A DNA stretch of 32,035 nucleotides from a virus. Below are positions 23,801-29,585 of the stretch, piece by piece. The stretch lies in IMG/VR virus record IMGVR_UViG_3300007734_000575, positions 1 through 32,035 of that record. One strand, given 5' to 3'. The number at the start of each line of letters is the position of its first letter. Positions within the stretch are counted from its first letter, which is position 1. The position numbers and the translations under genes were made by a program. The notes under the pieces were generated by a model. That model saw only the letters and a program-made list of their open reading frames with translations. It ran no database searches and was not told the origin of the DNA.

Positions 23801-26161
23801 GAAGGTAGATTCTTGGATGAATACAAACAACTTCATAACGAGTTTGATGTATCCAATCATGGTGCTTGGATGTCAGATGGAACAAATGTAACCAAGCGTG
23901 AGCAAGCAATTCGTGCAGAAATTGATTCACTTCGTGAAACAAATAAACAAACACTTCTTGAAGTACCAAAGTTACAAAAACAAATTGTTGACATCATTGA
24001 TAACGAAACTGCATTAACTACACAAAATATTCCAAAGGGAAAAAATGTAGCCCTTGAAAGCAAAGTGCTTGCAGAAGAGGCAAAGGGTGTTGCAGAAGGT
24101 TTAAGATTAAACCCTTCTTCAACTTTGGATGTTCCACGTTATGCCGTACCAGATAAAGCAAAAATTGCTGGAAAGAAAGCCAACATTGTTGGCGAGATGG
24201 ATTCTATTGACCAAATTGTTAATGACCTTCAATTTGATAAAGTTGTTGAGCGTGGATTACAGAAACAAGCATTGGAATATATTGGTCGTCTATCTAGAGA
24301 TGAACAGATTCTTCTAAAAGAAAAAATAGTTGCTAATGCAAGGCTTGCTAAGGCAATGGAAACAAAAGAACTTATGCTTGATGGAAAACTTGCTAAGAAA
24401 GTTTCTTTTGCTTATGCGTTTGAAGTTACAGCAAAACAGGGTGTTGAGAAAGCACAGAAGGCTTTTGATAATGCTGTTCGTCTTAATTCTTGGGGTCCAC
24501 AAAGACTTGTGGACGCCCAACGTGCAGTAGATGATTTGGCTAAGATGGCTAAAGATGGTCGTTATTGGAAGTCCACCATTAGAGAAGGTGGCAACGCTGA
24601 ATGGTTGGCTGATGTAGACCAATTTATTGATGACTCTTCATATCTTATTTCACAGGTTTCTGCTGAAGGTATTCCAAAAGAAATTCGTGCAGTCACAACA
24701 GGATTTATCGAGGCAAGAACAGAGTATCTCACTAAGGCATCTGAACTTACTTCAAAACAGGAAGAGTTCTTATTTAATGAAGGTCTAAAGGGTATGAAGT
24801 TTGCTGGTACATCAAACAAATTTATTCCAATGGAACTACGTGGTAAAGTTCCAGAAGATAAGTTTAGTTTTGTTTCAGAGTTTGATAAAGGTTTTGTTCA
24901 GTTGAGTAAGTTCTTTCCGAGTATTCAAGTTAAAGAAGAGTTGGCTGGAATTATAAGTAATGTTCATAGACTTCAAGACCCTATTGTTGTGCGTGAGTTC
25001 TCGAACTTTATGTCCAAATACACAAAGTTCTTTAAGGCTTACGCCACTTTGAGTCCTGGTTTCCACATTCGCAACGCTATGTCAAATACATTCATGTTGT
25101 TTGCTGGTGGTGGAGATTTGAGCAATCTCAATGAAGGACTAAGGATGAGTAGCAGTTGGCTTGATGCTTCAAAGCGTGGTCTCAATGTTGAGCAGTGGAT
25201 TAAGGAACTTCCAGTTGAAATGCAAACTAAAGCAAAAAATTCTATGAGCGCATTCTTTCAATCTGGTGGTGGTATGACATCAGATTTCTTTGAAACAGGA
25301 AAATCTTTCCGTGGAACTAAATCATCTAAGCAGGTTGGTAGATGGGTTGAAAATCATTCACGCTTTATGATGAGTTGGGATGGTGTAGCACAGGGTCTCG
25401 ATGCTGAAGCAGCGGCAATCAGAACCCGTAGGTTCTTGATTGACTATGCAGATGTTTCTACTGGTGACAGAGTTATGCGTCAGATTGTCCCGTTTTGGAT
25501 GTGGACTTCACGCAACTTGCCAATGCAGATTAGCAACATGTGGATTAACCCGAAGGCTTATTCGGTTTACAATACTGTTAAGAGAAACTTCAATGCAGAC
25601 CAAGAGGGTGATGTTATTCCACAATGGATGCAAGAAATTGGAGCATTCAAATTGCCATTTGGTAAAGATGTATATGCCACACCAGACTTTGGTTTCAACA
25701 GAGTGGGTCAACAAATATCTGAATTCCAAGACCCACAACGTTTATTGGCTAACGTCAACCCTTTGTTGCGTGTTCCAGTTGAGTTGATGGGTGGAAGACA
25801 GTTGTATTCCAACCGTCCTTTCTCTCAGAACCCAACAAAAGTTGAGAATGGTGCAGGCGCAATCCTGCAACCATTCCTACAAGCACTTGGTTATGGTGAG
25901 ACTGGTCCTACTGGTGACAAGTTTGTGAATGATAAAGCGTACTATGCGCTGAGAAACCTTATCCCATTTGCAGGAACAGCGGAACGATTGACACCATCTA
26001 TTGACACATATCAACAACGTGGATATGTGAATCCATTACTTGGTTTCTTGGGTGTACCAGGAAGACAGGTTAAAGAAAAAGAAAAGCAAAATGAGTTAAT
26101 TCGTCGTCAAAAGGCAATTGAAGCATTGGTATCTAAACAGAAAGTATTGGAAGGAAAATAA
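17897..26161 (+). CDS. giant 2754-residue virion (ejection-type) protein
   Basis: One uninterrupted frame covers a quarter of the window; AAAGGA precedes the ATG. Near residues 100-125 lies a hydrophobic segment (ALGVLAGVLDNPIAKTVLAP), and near 180 LVGDLALDPINWLTLGAF. NRFENYLPHMM lies near 508. Residues about 700-2300 are mainly charged and coiled-coil. WGPQ(K/R) motifs sit near 1256, 1317 and 2198. The C-terminal region has LSPGFHIRNAMSNTFMLF near 2384 and DYADVSTGDRVMRQIVPFWM, then WTSRNLP, near 2515-2535; I recall similar motifs in giant proteins of other phages. No RNA polymerase, protease or transglycosylase motif is evident. It is probably ejected with the DNA, like T7 gp16 or N4 gp50, but this is inference. 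Confidence 0.8.
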   Translation: MASQQDLLANLQALTQQAQGGIPRMVAPTSRTNAPVSTARKFSSSPGLTDMYGGQQQNAAGVKTSVGQNKLNATARVASARYPGITEQVASAKAGQQKPSGALGVLAGVLDNPIAKTVLAPLAVMDYGRRAIISGVRETIDLLDTDKNTKASIGDWFKQTKDPTYGFGTAFPMSGKLGRVVGLVGDLALDPINWLTLGAFIPEDLAIQGLREGAQVGARIAVKDLAEASAHELASLGPSQLINLQRAAAVEEKIASAGVSARTLLGKRLANTWQGKTKLAALVDQLGGSAELVQAVGKNGRRAMRAGIDGTEEGIRMAEKLGLGKSGLYVHGTKFRVPFSGPIADVLETGLARTKGTLLRSAPIDWLAEHFIASGTNQQRAMRELRRGLTTGKMMIDGVEKPLSAEVARYAVRLHGMDSIARGIEEAAKDTYAKRLQNMFNDFPEIKETKDTLYQFLDSAPEKWTRPMTDVEQRAYDKIKPLWEQMHGEVEQAFQKVDPNFTLNRFENYLPHMMTDDAKNYIGKRSSQYAEEIRQYLKVNMTDPSASFKNRGLVKDAMFFGEKLTADDVAQGVSRLNEIARSKGFAGNFFETDMETIFKKYGEHYASSMSNAEFMRLAKEGGILAEAKQMGNVSKEWLGQQAKYAESLRTGVSASHKEMALRAKEAIKTINEYMDALRGNATGKNAGGLKYEVKALQKILKKTGTPEETFAALTAAKEALVAAQKESLSSWANYVNALDNASVIVQSMQAQVDKVDNAINEVLKEIDRVGTDYAQNISRIGAPLAEDASQIDSVIGKALVDNPMGMGEQISYDDLIKSLDAKMGALDEQLSSLTSSWDRSLAVENVVNDIIDGKIKLDDQWHVSSSDTGVSDSLHEAIYGEMDVKKPKVLAQMNRRNISAIWDEANLTPEMRVIKSIFDPEGKITSTRLGQIGLDDTYVSKVVNGKRVYTSEVKTRGIYSRIASGTTEANNITELREAGVWLIVRDTLHDPEYAKLIANGLKDTSTSLEKATYNRYQNLQELLLQAHAMGDYNFSTKSATITNGIERTQAQISGLEDNLQEVIARWETGESLFPSQAEYDRAVNATRVKIDKLQQSIIRQTKGLDKYQQLAVSTATTPTGYRDLVSDLASGVQEYYLHRETTLHFNRAMQTADTIDIVLPLELWNTTLAEVAKPLLSSKVAYKKQLVEAQQVISDLQETINKTGNNISDAEILTIRERLLATEQTSLRTKTVSNAKRRNTRLQGYSNFISTEEAGTWGPQKEKILGELLSGVTNQSERDAIRKKVLEQVVEVPSVDGAQTVVKGTKNRVRVIERAGEWGPQKQRLFDAELSQSNNIDNSIVFREELAKIFRAERKVGKSGKVLADSAHTTEELALLRKKELLDNHFPELRSVWIKSRTSQRDILFYKHPKAFELENNVIAALQDLGLQSDLQASRGARRGARSLVLGGTGEAILEGMSVVGQSAEQQAATIAGKYRSRIRSAINKLEREVLKKETELANPKGNLTTNVGDVLRQEVKEKKVRITELAKQFDEIDKEVVVDRKLAAEQLKKLQSQSNIRAAKGSLKKLIDNGDQYGYAKLIGQILTEGTSDSAVATSRRSLANFFSEILGGDTSYYLPTLGRREKRTISEVDSFFGRTTRKIDSHIVGLKTLVNDTNLPTNKMLEGVAGEVGTSGRYIPGSWLMRIELRGAEGMASALEEHANRLLTAVENVKRNPVDIRLAEKRLATAQRAGVRLQAQIDAMAATPDFVRAQTRLSEHQVIMALAGADTKVAEMLGFTKFEIDSLFDEPLRQTDVLGLRRQEKQLTFERNRLMAQRERVVKSRGMYEARQMPVEAKLVEVENSLLDVQKQLMEHESRGSALEKLGSLTRNLEDSNLQKQIAAESGVEIKFATDAPVATTGTYTNPPAGEFRLESTGSKTRYAAEPSRKLSYTPSEFINLLSDYGDNPVLEKVANSRKAKLVKAWNSSNEGRFLDEYKQLHNEFDVSNHGAWMSDGTNVTKREQAIRAEIDSLRETNKQTLLEVPKLQKQIVDIIDNETALTTQNIPKGKNVALESKVLAEEAKGVAEGLRLNPSSTLDVPRYAVPDKAKIAGKKANIVGEMDSIDQIVNDLQFDKVVERGLQKQALEYIGRLSRDEQILLKEKIVANARLAKAMETKELMLDGKLAKKVSFAYAFEVTAKQGVEKAQKAFDNAVRLNSWGPQRLVDAQRAVDDLAKMAKDGRYWKSTIREGGNAEWLADVDQFIDDSSYLISQVSAEGIPKEIRAVTTGFIEARTEYLTKASELTSKQEEFLFNEGLKGMKFAGTSNKFIPMELRGKVPEDKFSFVSEFDKGFVQLSKFFPSIQVKEELAGIISNVHRLQDPIVVREFSNFMSKYTKFFKAYATLSPGFHIRNAMSNTFMLFAGGGDLSNLNEGLRMSSSWLDASKRGLNVEQWIKELPVEMQTKAKNSMSAFFQSGGGMTSDFFETGKSFRGTKSSKQVGRWVENHSRFMMSWDGVAQGLDAEAAAIRTRRFLIDYADVSTGDRVMRQIVPFWMWTSRNLPMQISNMWINPKAYSVYNTVKRNFNADQEGDVIPQWMQEIGAFKLPFGKDVYATPDFGFNRVGQQISEFQDPQRLLANVNPLLRVPVELMGGRQLYSNRPFSQNPTKVENGAGAILQPFLQALGYGETGPTGDKFVNDKAYYALRNLIPFAGTAERLTPSIDTYQQRGYVNPLLGFLGVPGRQVKEKEKQNELIRRQKAIEALVSKQKVLEGK

Positions 26162-26685
26162 TGAGTAAGCGACCATATACAGGAAACAAAGATGGCGAAG
26201 CCAAAGGTCTCCGTCCGGGTATGAAAGTGTTCATTGATGAGACAATCAAGTTGTCTAATGGTGCACTCTGGAATAACGGTGACTTTGGTGTTCGCCCGAT
26301 GAGGGGCAAGGAGTCAATGAGTGTTCACGGAACTGGGCGTGCAGTTGACCTATCGTTCAGGCACATGCCGCCCAAGAAGGGTGTTAAGAACGGGAGGCTC
26401 GAGGCTTTGCGTGTACTAAAAATTATTGTTGCTAACGCAGATGCTCTAGGCGTTGAAGCAATTTTTGATTACATCGTCAAGCCTCATGGTCGTGCTTGGA
26501 TGTGTGACCGTAATGCTTGGTTAAATTATAAAAAGGAAACTATTCATGGGGGTGGTTCGGGGGACTGGCTACATTTTGAGGTATCTCCGGAGATGGCTGA
26601 TTCCGTTGAGAAAATGCGGAAAGCATTTGCTCAACTTGTAATTCCTTCACCTGAGCCTCAGGAAGAAGAACAGAAGCCTGCTTAA
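26161..26685 (+). CDS. M15-type peptidase, probable endolysin
   Basis: The product has 174 residues and its ATG overlaps the stop of the giant gene (TAATG). Residues 54-63 (SVHGTGRAVD) contain the HxxGxAxD zinc-binding motif, with His56 and Asp63; residues 135-140 (DWLHFE) provide the third zinc ligand His138. This is the layout of VanY/M15 D-Ala-D-Ala or L-Ala-D-Glu peptidases that cut peptidoglycan cross-bridges. No signal peptide or cell-wall binding domain is seen; the tail is acidic and Pro-rich. It could be the lysis endolysin, needing a holin, or a virion-associated enzyme. It is the last rightward gene. Confidence 0.85.
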   Translation: MSKRPYTGNKDGEAKGLRPGMKVFIDETIKLSNGALWNNGDFGVRPMRGKESMSVHGTGRAVDLSFRHMPPKKGVKNGRLEALRVLKIIVANADALGVEAIFDYIVKPHGRAWMCDRNAWLNYKKETIHGGGSGDWLHFEVSPEMADSVEKMRKAFAQLVIPSPEPQEEEQKPA

Positions 26686-26944
26686 GAACTGTTTGTGAAA
26701 TCACCATCCCGTTGGGGATGTGTGTTGGCATACCAACCGTTTTCATATTTTCTATTTCGTCAGGGAAGTACGATGTCACTAGTGTGACATGTCCTTCTAA
26801 ACAATCTTTCCACAACCAGCCCACAGTTACAACTGTGCGTGGGAATGGTTTGTAGTCTTTAATTTCTGTCCAGCCGTTTTCGCCATCAAAAGCATCTGTC
26901 CAATGGACTGACACTAAATCCCATTTGCACTTGATTGGTTTCAT
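26540..26944 (-). CDS. conserved-looking small protein, function unknown
   Basis: The product has 134 residues, beginning MKPIKCKWDLVSVHWTDAFD and continuing GENGWTEIKDYKPFPRTVVT and VGWLWKDCLEGHVTLVTSYF. It is Trp-rich and beta-rich and looks like a compact fold of about 85 residues ending near GMVISQTVL. The rest (about 46 residues, Pro/Gln/Ser-rich) is read from DNA that is antisense to the lysin gene, giving a 146-base tail-to-tail overlap. It is the last gene of the leftward operon; its ATG overlaps the previous stop (ATGA). I recall similar proteins from aquatic phages but no function. Confidence 0.65.
   Translation of the reverse strand: MKPIKCKWDLVSVHWTDAFDGENGWTEIKDYKPFPRTVVTVGWLWKDCLEGHVTLVTSYFPDEIENMKTVGMPTHIPNGMVISQTVLKQASVLLPEAQVKELQVEQMLSAFSQRNQPSPEIPQNVASPPNHPHE
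26705..26720. other. short hairpin at the convergence point
   Basis: CATCCC (26705-26710) and GGGATG (26715-26720) form a 6-bp stem around GTTG, 20 bases after the end of the rightward block. There is no T-tract and it lies inside the leftward gene ending at 26540, so a terminator role is doubtful. It is the only compact hairpin I noticed at the junction of the two transcription units. Confidence 0.25.
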
Positions 26945-27225
26945 ACTTCCTCCTCGTAAGGGTTGATTCCTTCTTCAAATAGATGTTGCTCGATTGTTTC
27001 TATAAGTCCAGACATGAATGAACTTATTTTTACCCATGCAAATGGGTCTCCAGATAGTGAATGTTGCCATGTTTGACATATTTCTATTGCAGATTGATTG
27101 CTTGCGCTGAGAACAACGGTGACTCCGTTGTTCATAAAGTCTTTTATCTTTTCACCTTTTGCGTTCATTGCTTTTGCTTGCGCTTCAGGAATAATGTCGT
27201 ATATCCAGGCTGATTCGTCAGACAT
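26941..27225 (-). CDS. small acidic protein of unknown function
   Basis: I choose the ATG at 27225, giving 94 residues that begin MSDESAWIYDIIPEAQAKAM. The longer frame to 27366 adds a region antisense in character (Leu/Arg-rich) and would cover the whole upstream small gene. A purine-rich tract (GGAAAAAAAGAA) sits before this ATG. The product is mixed alpha/beta (DFMNNGVTVVLSASNQSAIE), with an acidic end (FEEGINPYEEEV). It overlaps neighbours by 8 and 4 bases. No motif is recognised. Confidence 0.6.
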   Translation of the reverse strand: MSDESAWIYDIIPEAQAKAMNAKGEKIKDFMNNGVTVVLSASNQSAIEICQTWQHSLSGDPFAWVKISSFMSGLIETIEQHLFEEGINPYEEEV

Positions 27226-27394
27226 TTCTTTTTTTCCTTTTCTTATTAGCAACATATATGAACCCGTAGGGCATACCGTTTTCCGATATTCCCTGACCCA
27301 CAGTAACGTCGCCGTAATGCGCTGCAAGAATCCGAGCAACCGTATGCGGGCTAACCTCAACATCAAAACCCACTGTTATCTGTCTCGTCGTCAA
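27218..27394 (-). CDS. short basic-tailed protein
   Basis: This is a frame of about 58 residues between the sigma-like gene and the next gene. The start is uncertain: TTG at 27394 has AGAGAGG at good spacing, TTG at 27400 is too close to it, and GTG at 27373 has a weaker site. The core reads ITVGFDVEVSPHTVARILAA, then HYGDVTVGQGISENGMPYGF, and ends NKKRKKRNV. The helix SPHTVARILAAHYG is amphipathic, and the basic tail suggests nucleic-acid binding. It overlaps the next gene by 8 bases. No family is recognised. Confidence 0.45.
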   Translation of the reverse strand: MTTRQITVGFDVEVSPHTVARILAAHYGDVTVGQGISENGMPYGFIYVANKKRKKRNV

Positions 27395-27746
27395 AGCCAA
27401 GCCTCTCTCTAATTATTGGATGTTTGATAAGAATTGATTGTAGTCGTTCGTATGCAGAGTTTCGCAATCTCCAGGCATGAGTTTTTGTAACGCCAAGACG
27501 CTCACCAAGTTCTTGTAGGGAAATCATTTCAGAGTTAAGTGCATCAATAATGAAACGGTCTTGTTCGTTGAGTTGCTCTATACAAGAAGCGATGGCTTCT
27601 CGGAGCGGTTGTAGTTCTTGAACTGATTCAATAGTTGCTTCACCAATTCCAGCCATCATTAAGGCTTCCATCGGCGTTTCAGGTCGCCTACCTCCACGCA
27701 ATGTACTTGCGTGGTAGGGGTTAAGGGAGACTTCTTTATTCTTCAA
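27363..27746 (-). CDS. sigma-70 region 4-like DNA-binding protein
   Basis: The product has 127 residues. Residues about 48-108 read PLREAIASCIEQLNEQDRFI, then LNSEMISLQELGERLGVTKT and HAWRLRNSAYERLQSIL. This is a sigma-70 region 4 type helix-turn-helix, with a turn at GERLGVTKTHAW and the xxAxERLxxxL ending. There is no region 2, so it is not a complete sigma factor; it may be an anti-sigma or co-activator, or a transcription switch for the late block. It overlaps the upstream gene by 11 bases in the leftward operon. Confidence 0.7.
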   Translation of the reverse strand: MKNKEVSLNPYHASTLRGGRRPETPMEALMMAGIGEATIESVQELQPLREAIASCIEQLNEQDRFIIDALNSEMISLQELGERLGVTKTHAWRLRNSAYERLQSILIKHPIIRERLGFDDETDNSGF

Positions 27747-28164
27747 GACTTATTACTAAACAATTTTCAATTGGTATTTCAAAAAATGCTTCCCCATCTG
27801 TGTATATCGTATTTTTTGTAATTAACTTTTTAAATTCTTTTCCATCAACTATCAAGATGTGAGTTCGCTCGTGATTGAACATCACGAAGCGAACATGTTT
27901 TGTTGTGTCAAGAAACTTATATTTGCGTGATGCGAAATGAACGGATTTGTATGGGAACTCTGGTCCTTTCCAGTTGTGTTTTATTTCCACTTCTATACCA
28001 GTGTTTTCCCCCATCCAGTTGCTCAACAGGTCAATTCCGTATTGGTCTGGATTTATTTCTGCTTCAATATCTTTTGAGTGAAGCCAGTCGAGCAAACTTT
28101 CTTTTACAGAGTCGTCTGCGTTGTAAAGGTTTCTGTCAAATACTTTAGATATTGGTTTCATCAT
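27736..28164 (-). CDS. PD-(D/E)XK-like nuclease domain protein
   Basis: The product has 142 residues, with two adjacent ATG codons possible as start. The segment INPDQYGIDLLSNWM followed by GIEVEIKHNWKG presents Asp45 and Glu60-x-Lys62, the D...ExK arrangement of restriction-endonuclease-like folds, with strand-helix surroundings of the right kind (RKYKFLDTTKHVRFVMFNHE; THILIVDG). The size suits a single-domain nuclease. It overlaps the zinc-ribbon gene upstream by 20 bases. Roles could include recombination, host DNA degradation or DNA end processing. Catalysis is inferred from motif spacing only. Confidence 0.6.
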   Translation of the reverse strand: MMKPISKVFDRNLYNADDSVKESLLDWLHSKDIEAEINPDQYGIDLLSNWMGENTGIEVEIKHNWKGPEFPYKSVHFASRKYKFLDTTKHVRFVMFNHERTHILIVDGKEFKKLITKNTIYTDGEAFFEIPIENCLVISLEE

Positions 28165-28330
28165 CAGCCTTTAGTACTTCTATGTTTGAACCGGACATTT
28201 TTAACAATCTACCATCTTTGCCTATTGCGACCCACGACGTTGCGTCTGGGTCACAGCGACAACCTTGCAATTGATTTGGGTTATGCACAACTGTTGTGGC
28301 ACATTGTCTACATCTGATTGAGTACATCAT
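28145..28330 (-). CDS. small zinc-ribbon protein
   Basis: The product has 61 residues. It has Cys7-x2-Cys10 and Cys24-x-Cys26 (IRCRQC and GCRCD), probably a zinc ribbon with a compressed second knuckle. The remainder is beta (SWVAIGKDGRLLKMSGSNIE). Its ATG overlaps the stop of the RusA-like gene (ATGATG). It sits between a resolvase and a nuclease-like gene, so a DNA-binding helper is plausible but unproven. Confidence 0.6.
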   Translation of the reverse strand: MMYSIRCRQCATTVVHNPNQLQGCRCDPDATSWVAIGKDGRLLKMSGSNIEVLKADDETNI

Positions 28331-28689
28331 GCTTTCTCCAAATATAAGCAGACAATTTGTTTGTCATCTGTGTATGCCACACCGTTGAGTGCGTCAAGCA
28401 CAGACTTGGCATAGTTGTCTATGTCTCCTGTGAGTTTAGTTTTTGGTCCTTCAACTAATGGATTGTTTGTTACTGGTTCAATCATGAGTTCGGTTCCCTC
28501 TGTGGTGAAGCGCAACTTCACCGACAGAAGACCGACCTCAAATAGTGGACCTTTATATAAGTCTGCTATTGACTTCTCATAATCCATTGTTGCTTTGGGT
28601 GTGTAGGCACGACCTGTTCTTGTCATTCGTGGTCGTGCTTTTGCTTTGGGTCGTACAGCAAAGTTTTGGTGGTACTGATACTTCTTCAT
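28327..28689 (-). CDS. RusA-like Holliday-junction resolvase
   Basis: The product has 120 residues, the usual RusA size. It has the basic N-terminal segment PKAKARPRMTRTGRAYTPKA and the signature GDIDNYAKSVLDALNGVAYT followed by DDKQI, giving acidic residues Asp89, Asp91, Asp99 and Asp108/109 for Mg2+-dependent cleavage of four-way junctions. It would resolve branched replication intermediates before packaging. It overlaps the primase gene by four bases and lies in the leftward replication operon. Confidence 0.88.
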   Translation of the reverse strand: MKKYQYHQNFAVRPKAKARPRMTRTGRAYTPKATMDYEKSIADLYKGPLFEVGLLSVKLRFTTEGTELMIEPVTNNPLVEGPKTKLTGDIDNYAKSVLDALNGVAYTDDKQIVCLYLEKA

Positions 28690-29585
28690 GGTCTGAATGC
28701 TCCTGTTGTGTCTTCGCCGTAAATGTCTTCAACTATCTTCACTAACTGCTCAACGCAATCTGACCTGAGGTGGAACTTGCCCCAACGCTTGTCAGCGTCG
28801 TGGAGCACAATGTATGCCATGTTCATTGGTGTTCCGTACTCATGCATCTTGTGAACCATCTTACACAGAGTGTTTGACCTATCTCGTGATTCGAATGGTC
28901 CGTTCCTCCAAATGTTTTTGACAAACGCATTCACATGAGTGAGTGCTTCTTGGACTGACGCTGATGTTTGTAGTTGGTCAAGCACAGCACGAGTCCTTGG
29001 ACGATGCCTTTCTGCAAGGGGTCGCAAAAGATTTATGTTCACCCTTGTGTCGTATGCCGAGTCAATGAACTGTTTGAGTGTCATCGGTTCATCTTCTCTG
29101 TCAAACAACATGTATCTGTTCTCTGGCATGCTGTCAATCCCACCCGGATATGGCAAACGAACATAGTTACCTAGTCCGTTTGCTTCTTCCTGTTTGGGGT
29201 TCACCTCTTTTGGTGGTAGTCCAATCACCTCATGTGCCGACAAGAATGCTCGGCGCATGATTGGTGCTGGAATCCAATCGTTGGCAAATACCCACACATG
29301 GAATCCTCTAGCAGTTTTCTCCACATATGAGGGAACAGATTTAACTCTGAGTGCTGTTTGTAGGTTTCGTGCAGCGTCAAGGTCATCCACATCAATGTCG
29401 GAACATCCCCAACGAACGGATGAACCGTCTGTTAGGGGATAGATGCCGATGAGTTCTTCGCCATATAAATGTTTGGCGAATGTTTCGTATGATACGGGTG
29501 ATTTCTTTGAGCCACCTTCCCATGTTCCGTGTGCATCAGTTCTGCCACCGAACAGCAACATGAATTTTTCTATTGGGTCATTCAT
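28686..29585 (-). CDS. archaeo-eukaryotic-type primase (AEP)
   Basis: The product has 299 residues. The catalytic motifs of AEP primases appear in order: Asp63/Asp65 in CSDIDVDD (hDhD), His96 in ARGFHVWVF (the sxH motif), and GNYVRLPYPGG at 139-149, as seen in primases of phages, plasmids and TOTE-type systems. The C-terminal third is helical (SVQEALTHVNAFVKNIW; YGTPMNMAYIVLHDADKRWG) and may be a PriCT-like or helicase-binding domain. It starts inside the helicase gene's end (8-base overlap), which suggests they act as a pair: primer synthesis and unwinding. No polymerase domain is fused. Confidence 0.85.
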   Translation of the reverse strand: MNDPIEKFMLLFGGRTDAHGTWEGGSKKSPVSYETFAKHLYGEELIGIYPLTDGSSVRWGCSDIDVDDLDAARNLQTALRVKSVPSYVEKTARGFHVWVFANDWIPAPIMRRAFLSAHEVIGLPPKEVNPKQEEANGLGNYVRLPYPGGIDSMPENRYMLFDREDEPMTLKQFIDSAYDTRVNINLLRPLAERHRPRTRAVLDQLQTSASVQEALTHVNAFVKNIWRNGPFESRDRSNTLCKMVHKMHEYGTPMNMAYIVLHDADKRWGKFHLRSDCVEQLVKIVEDIYGEDTTGAFRP

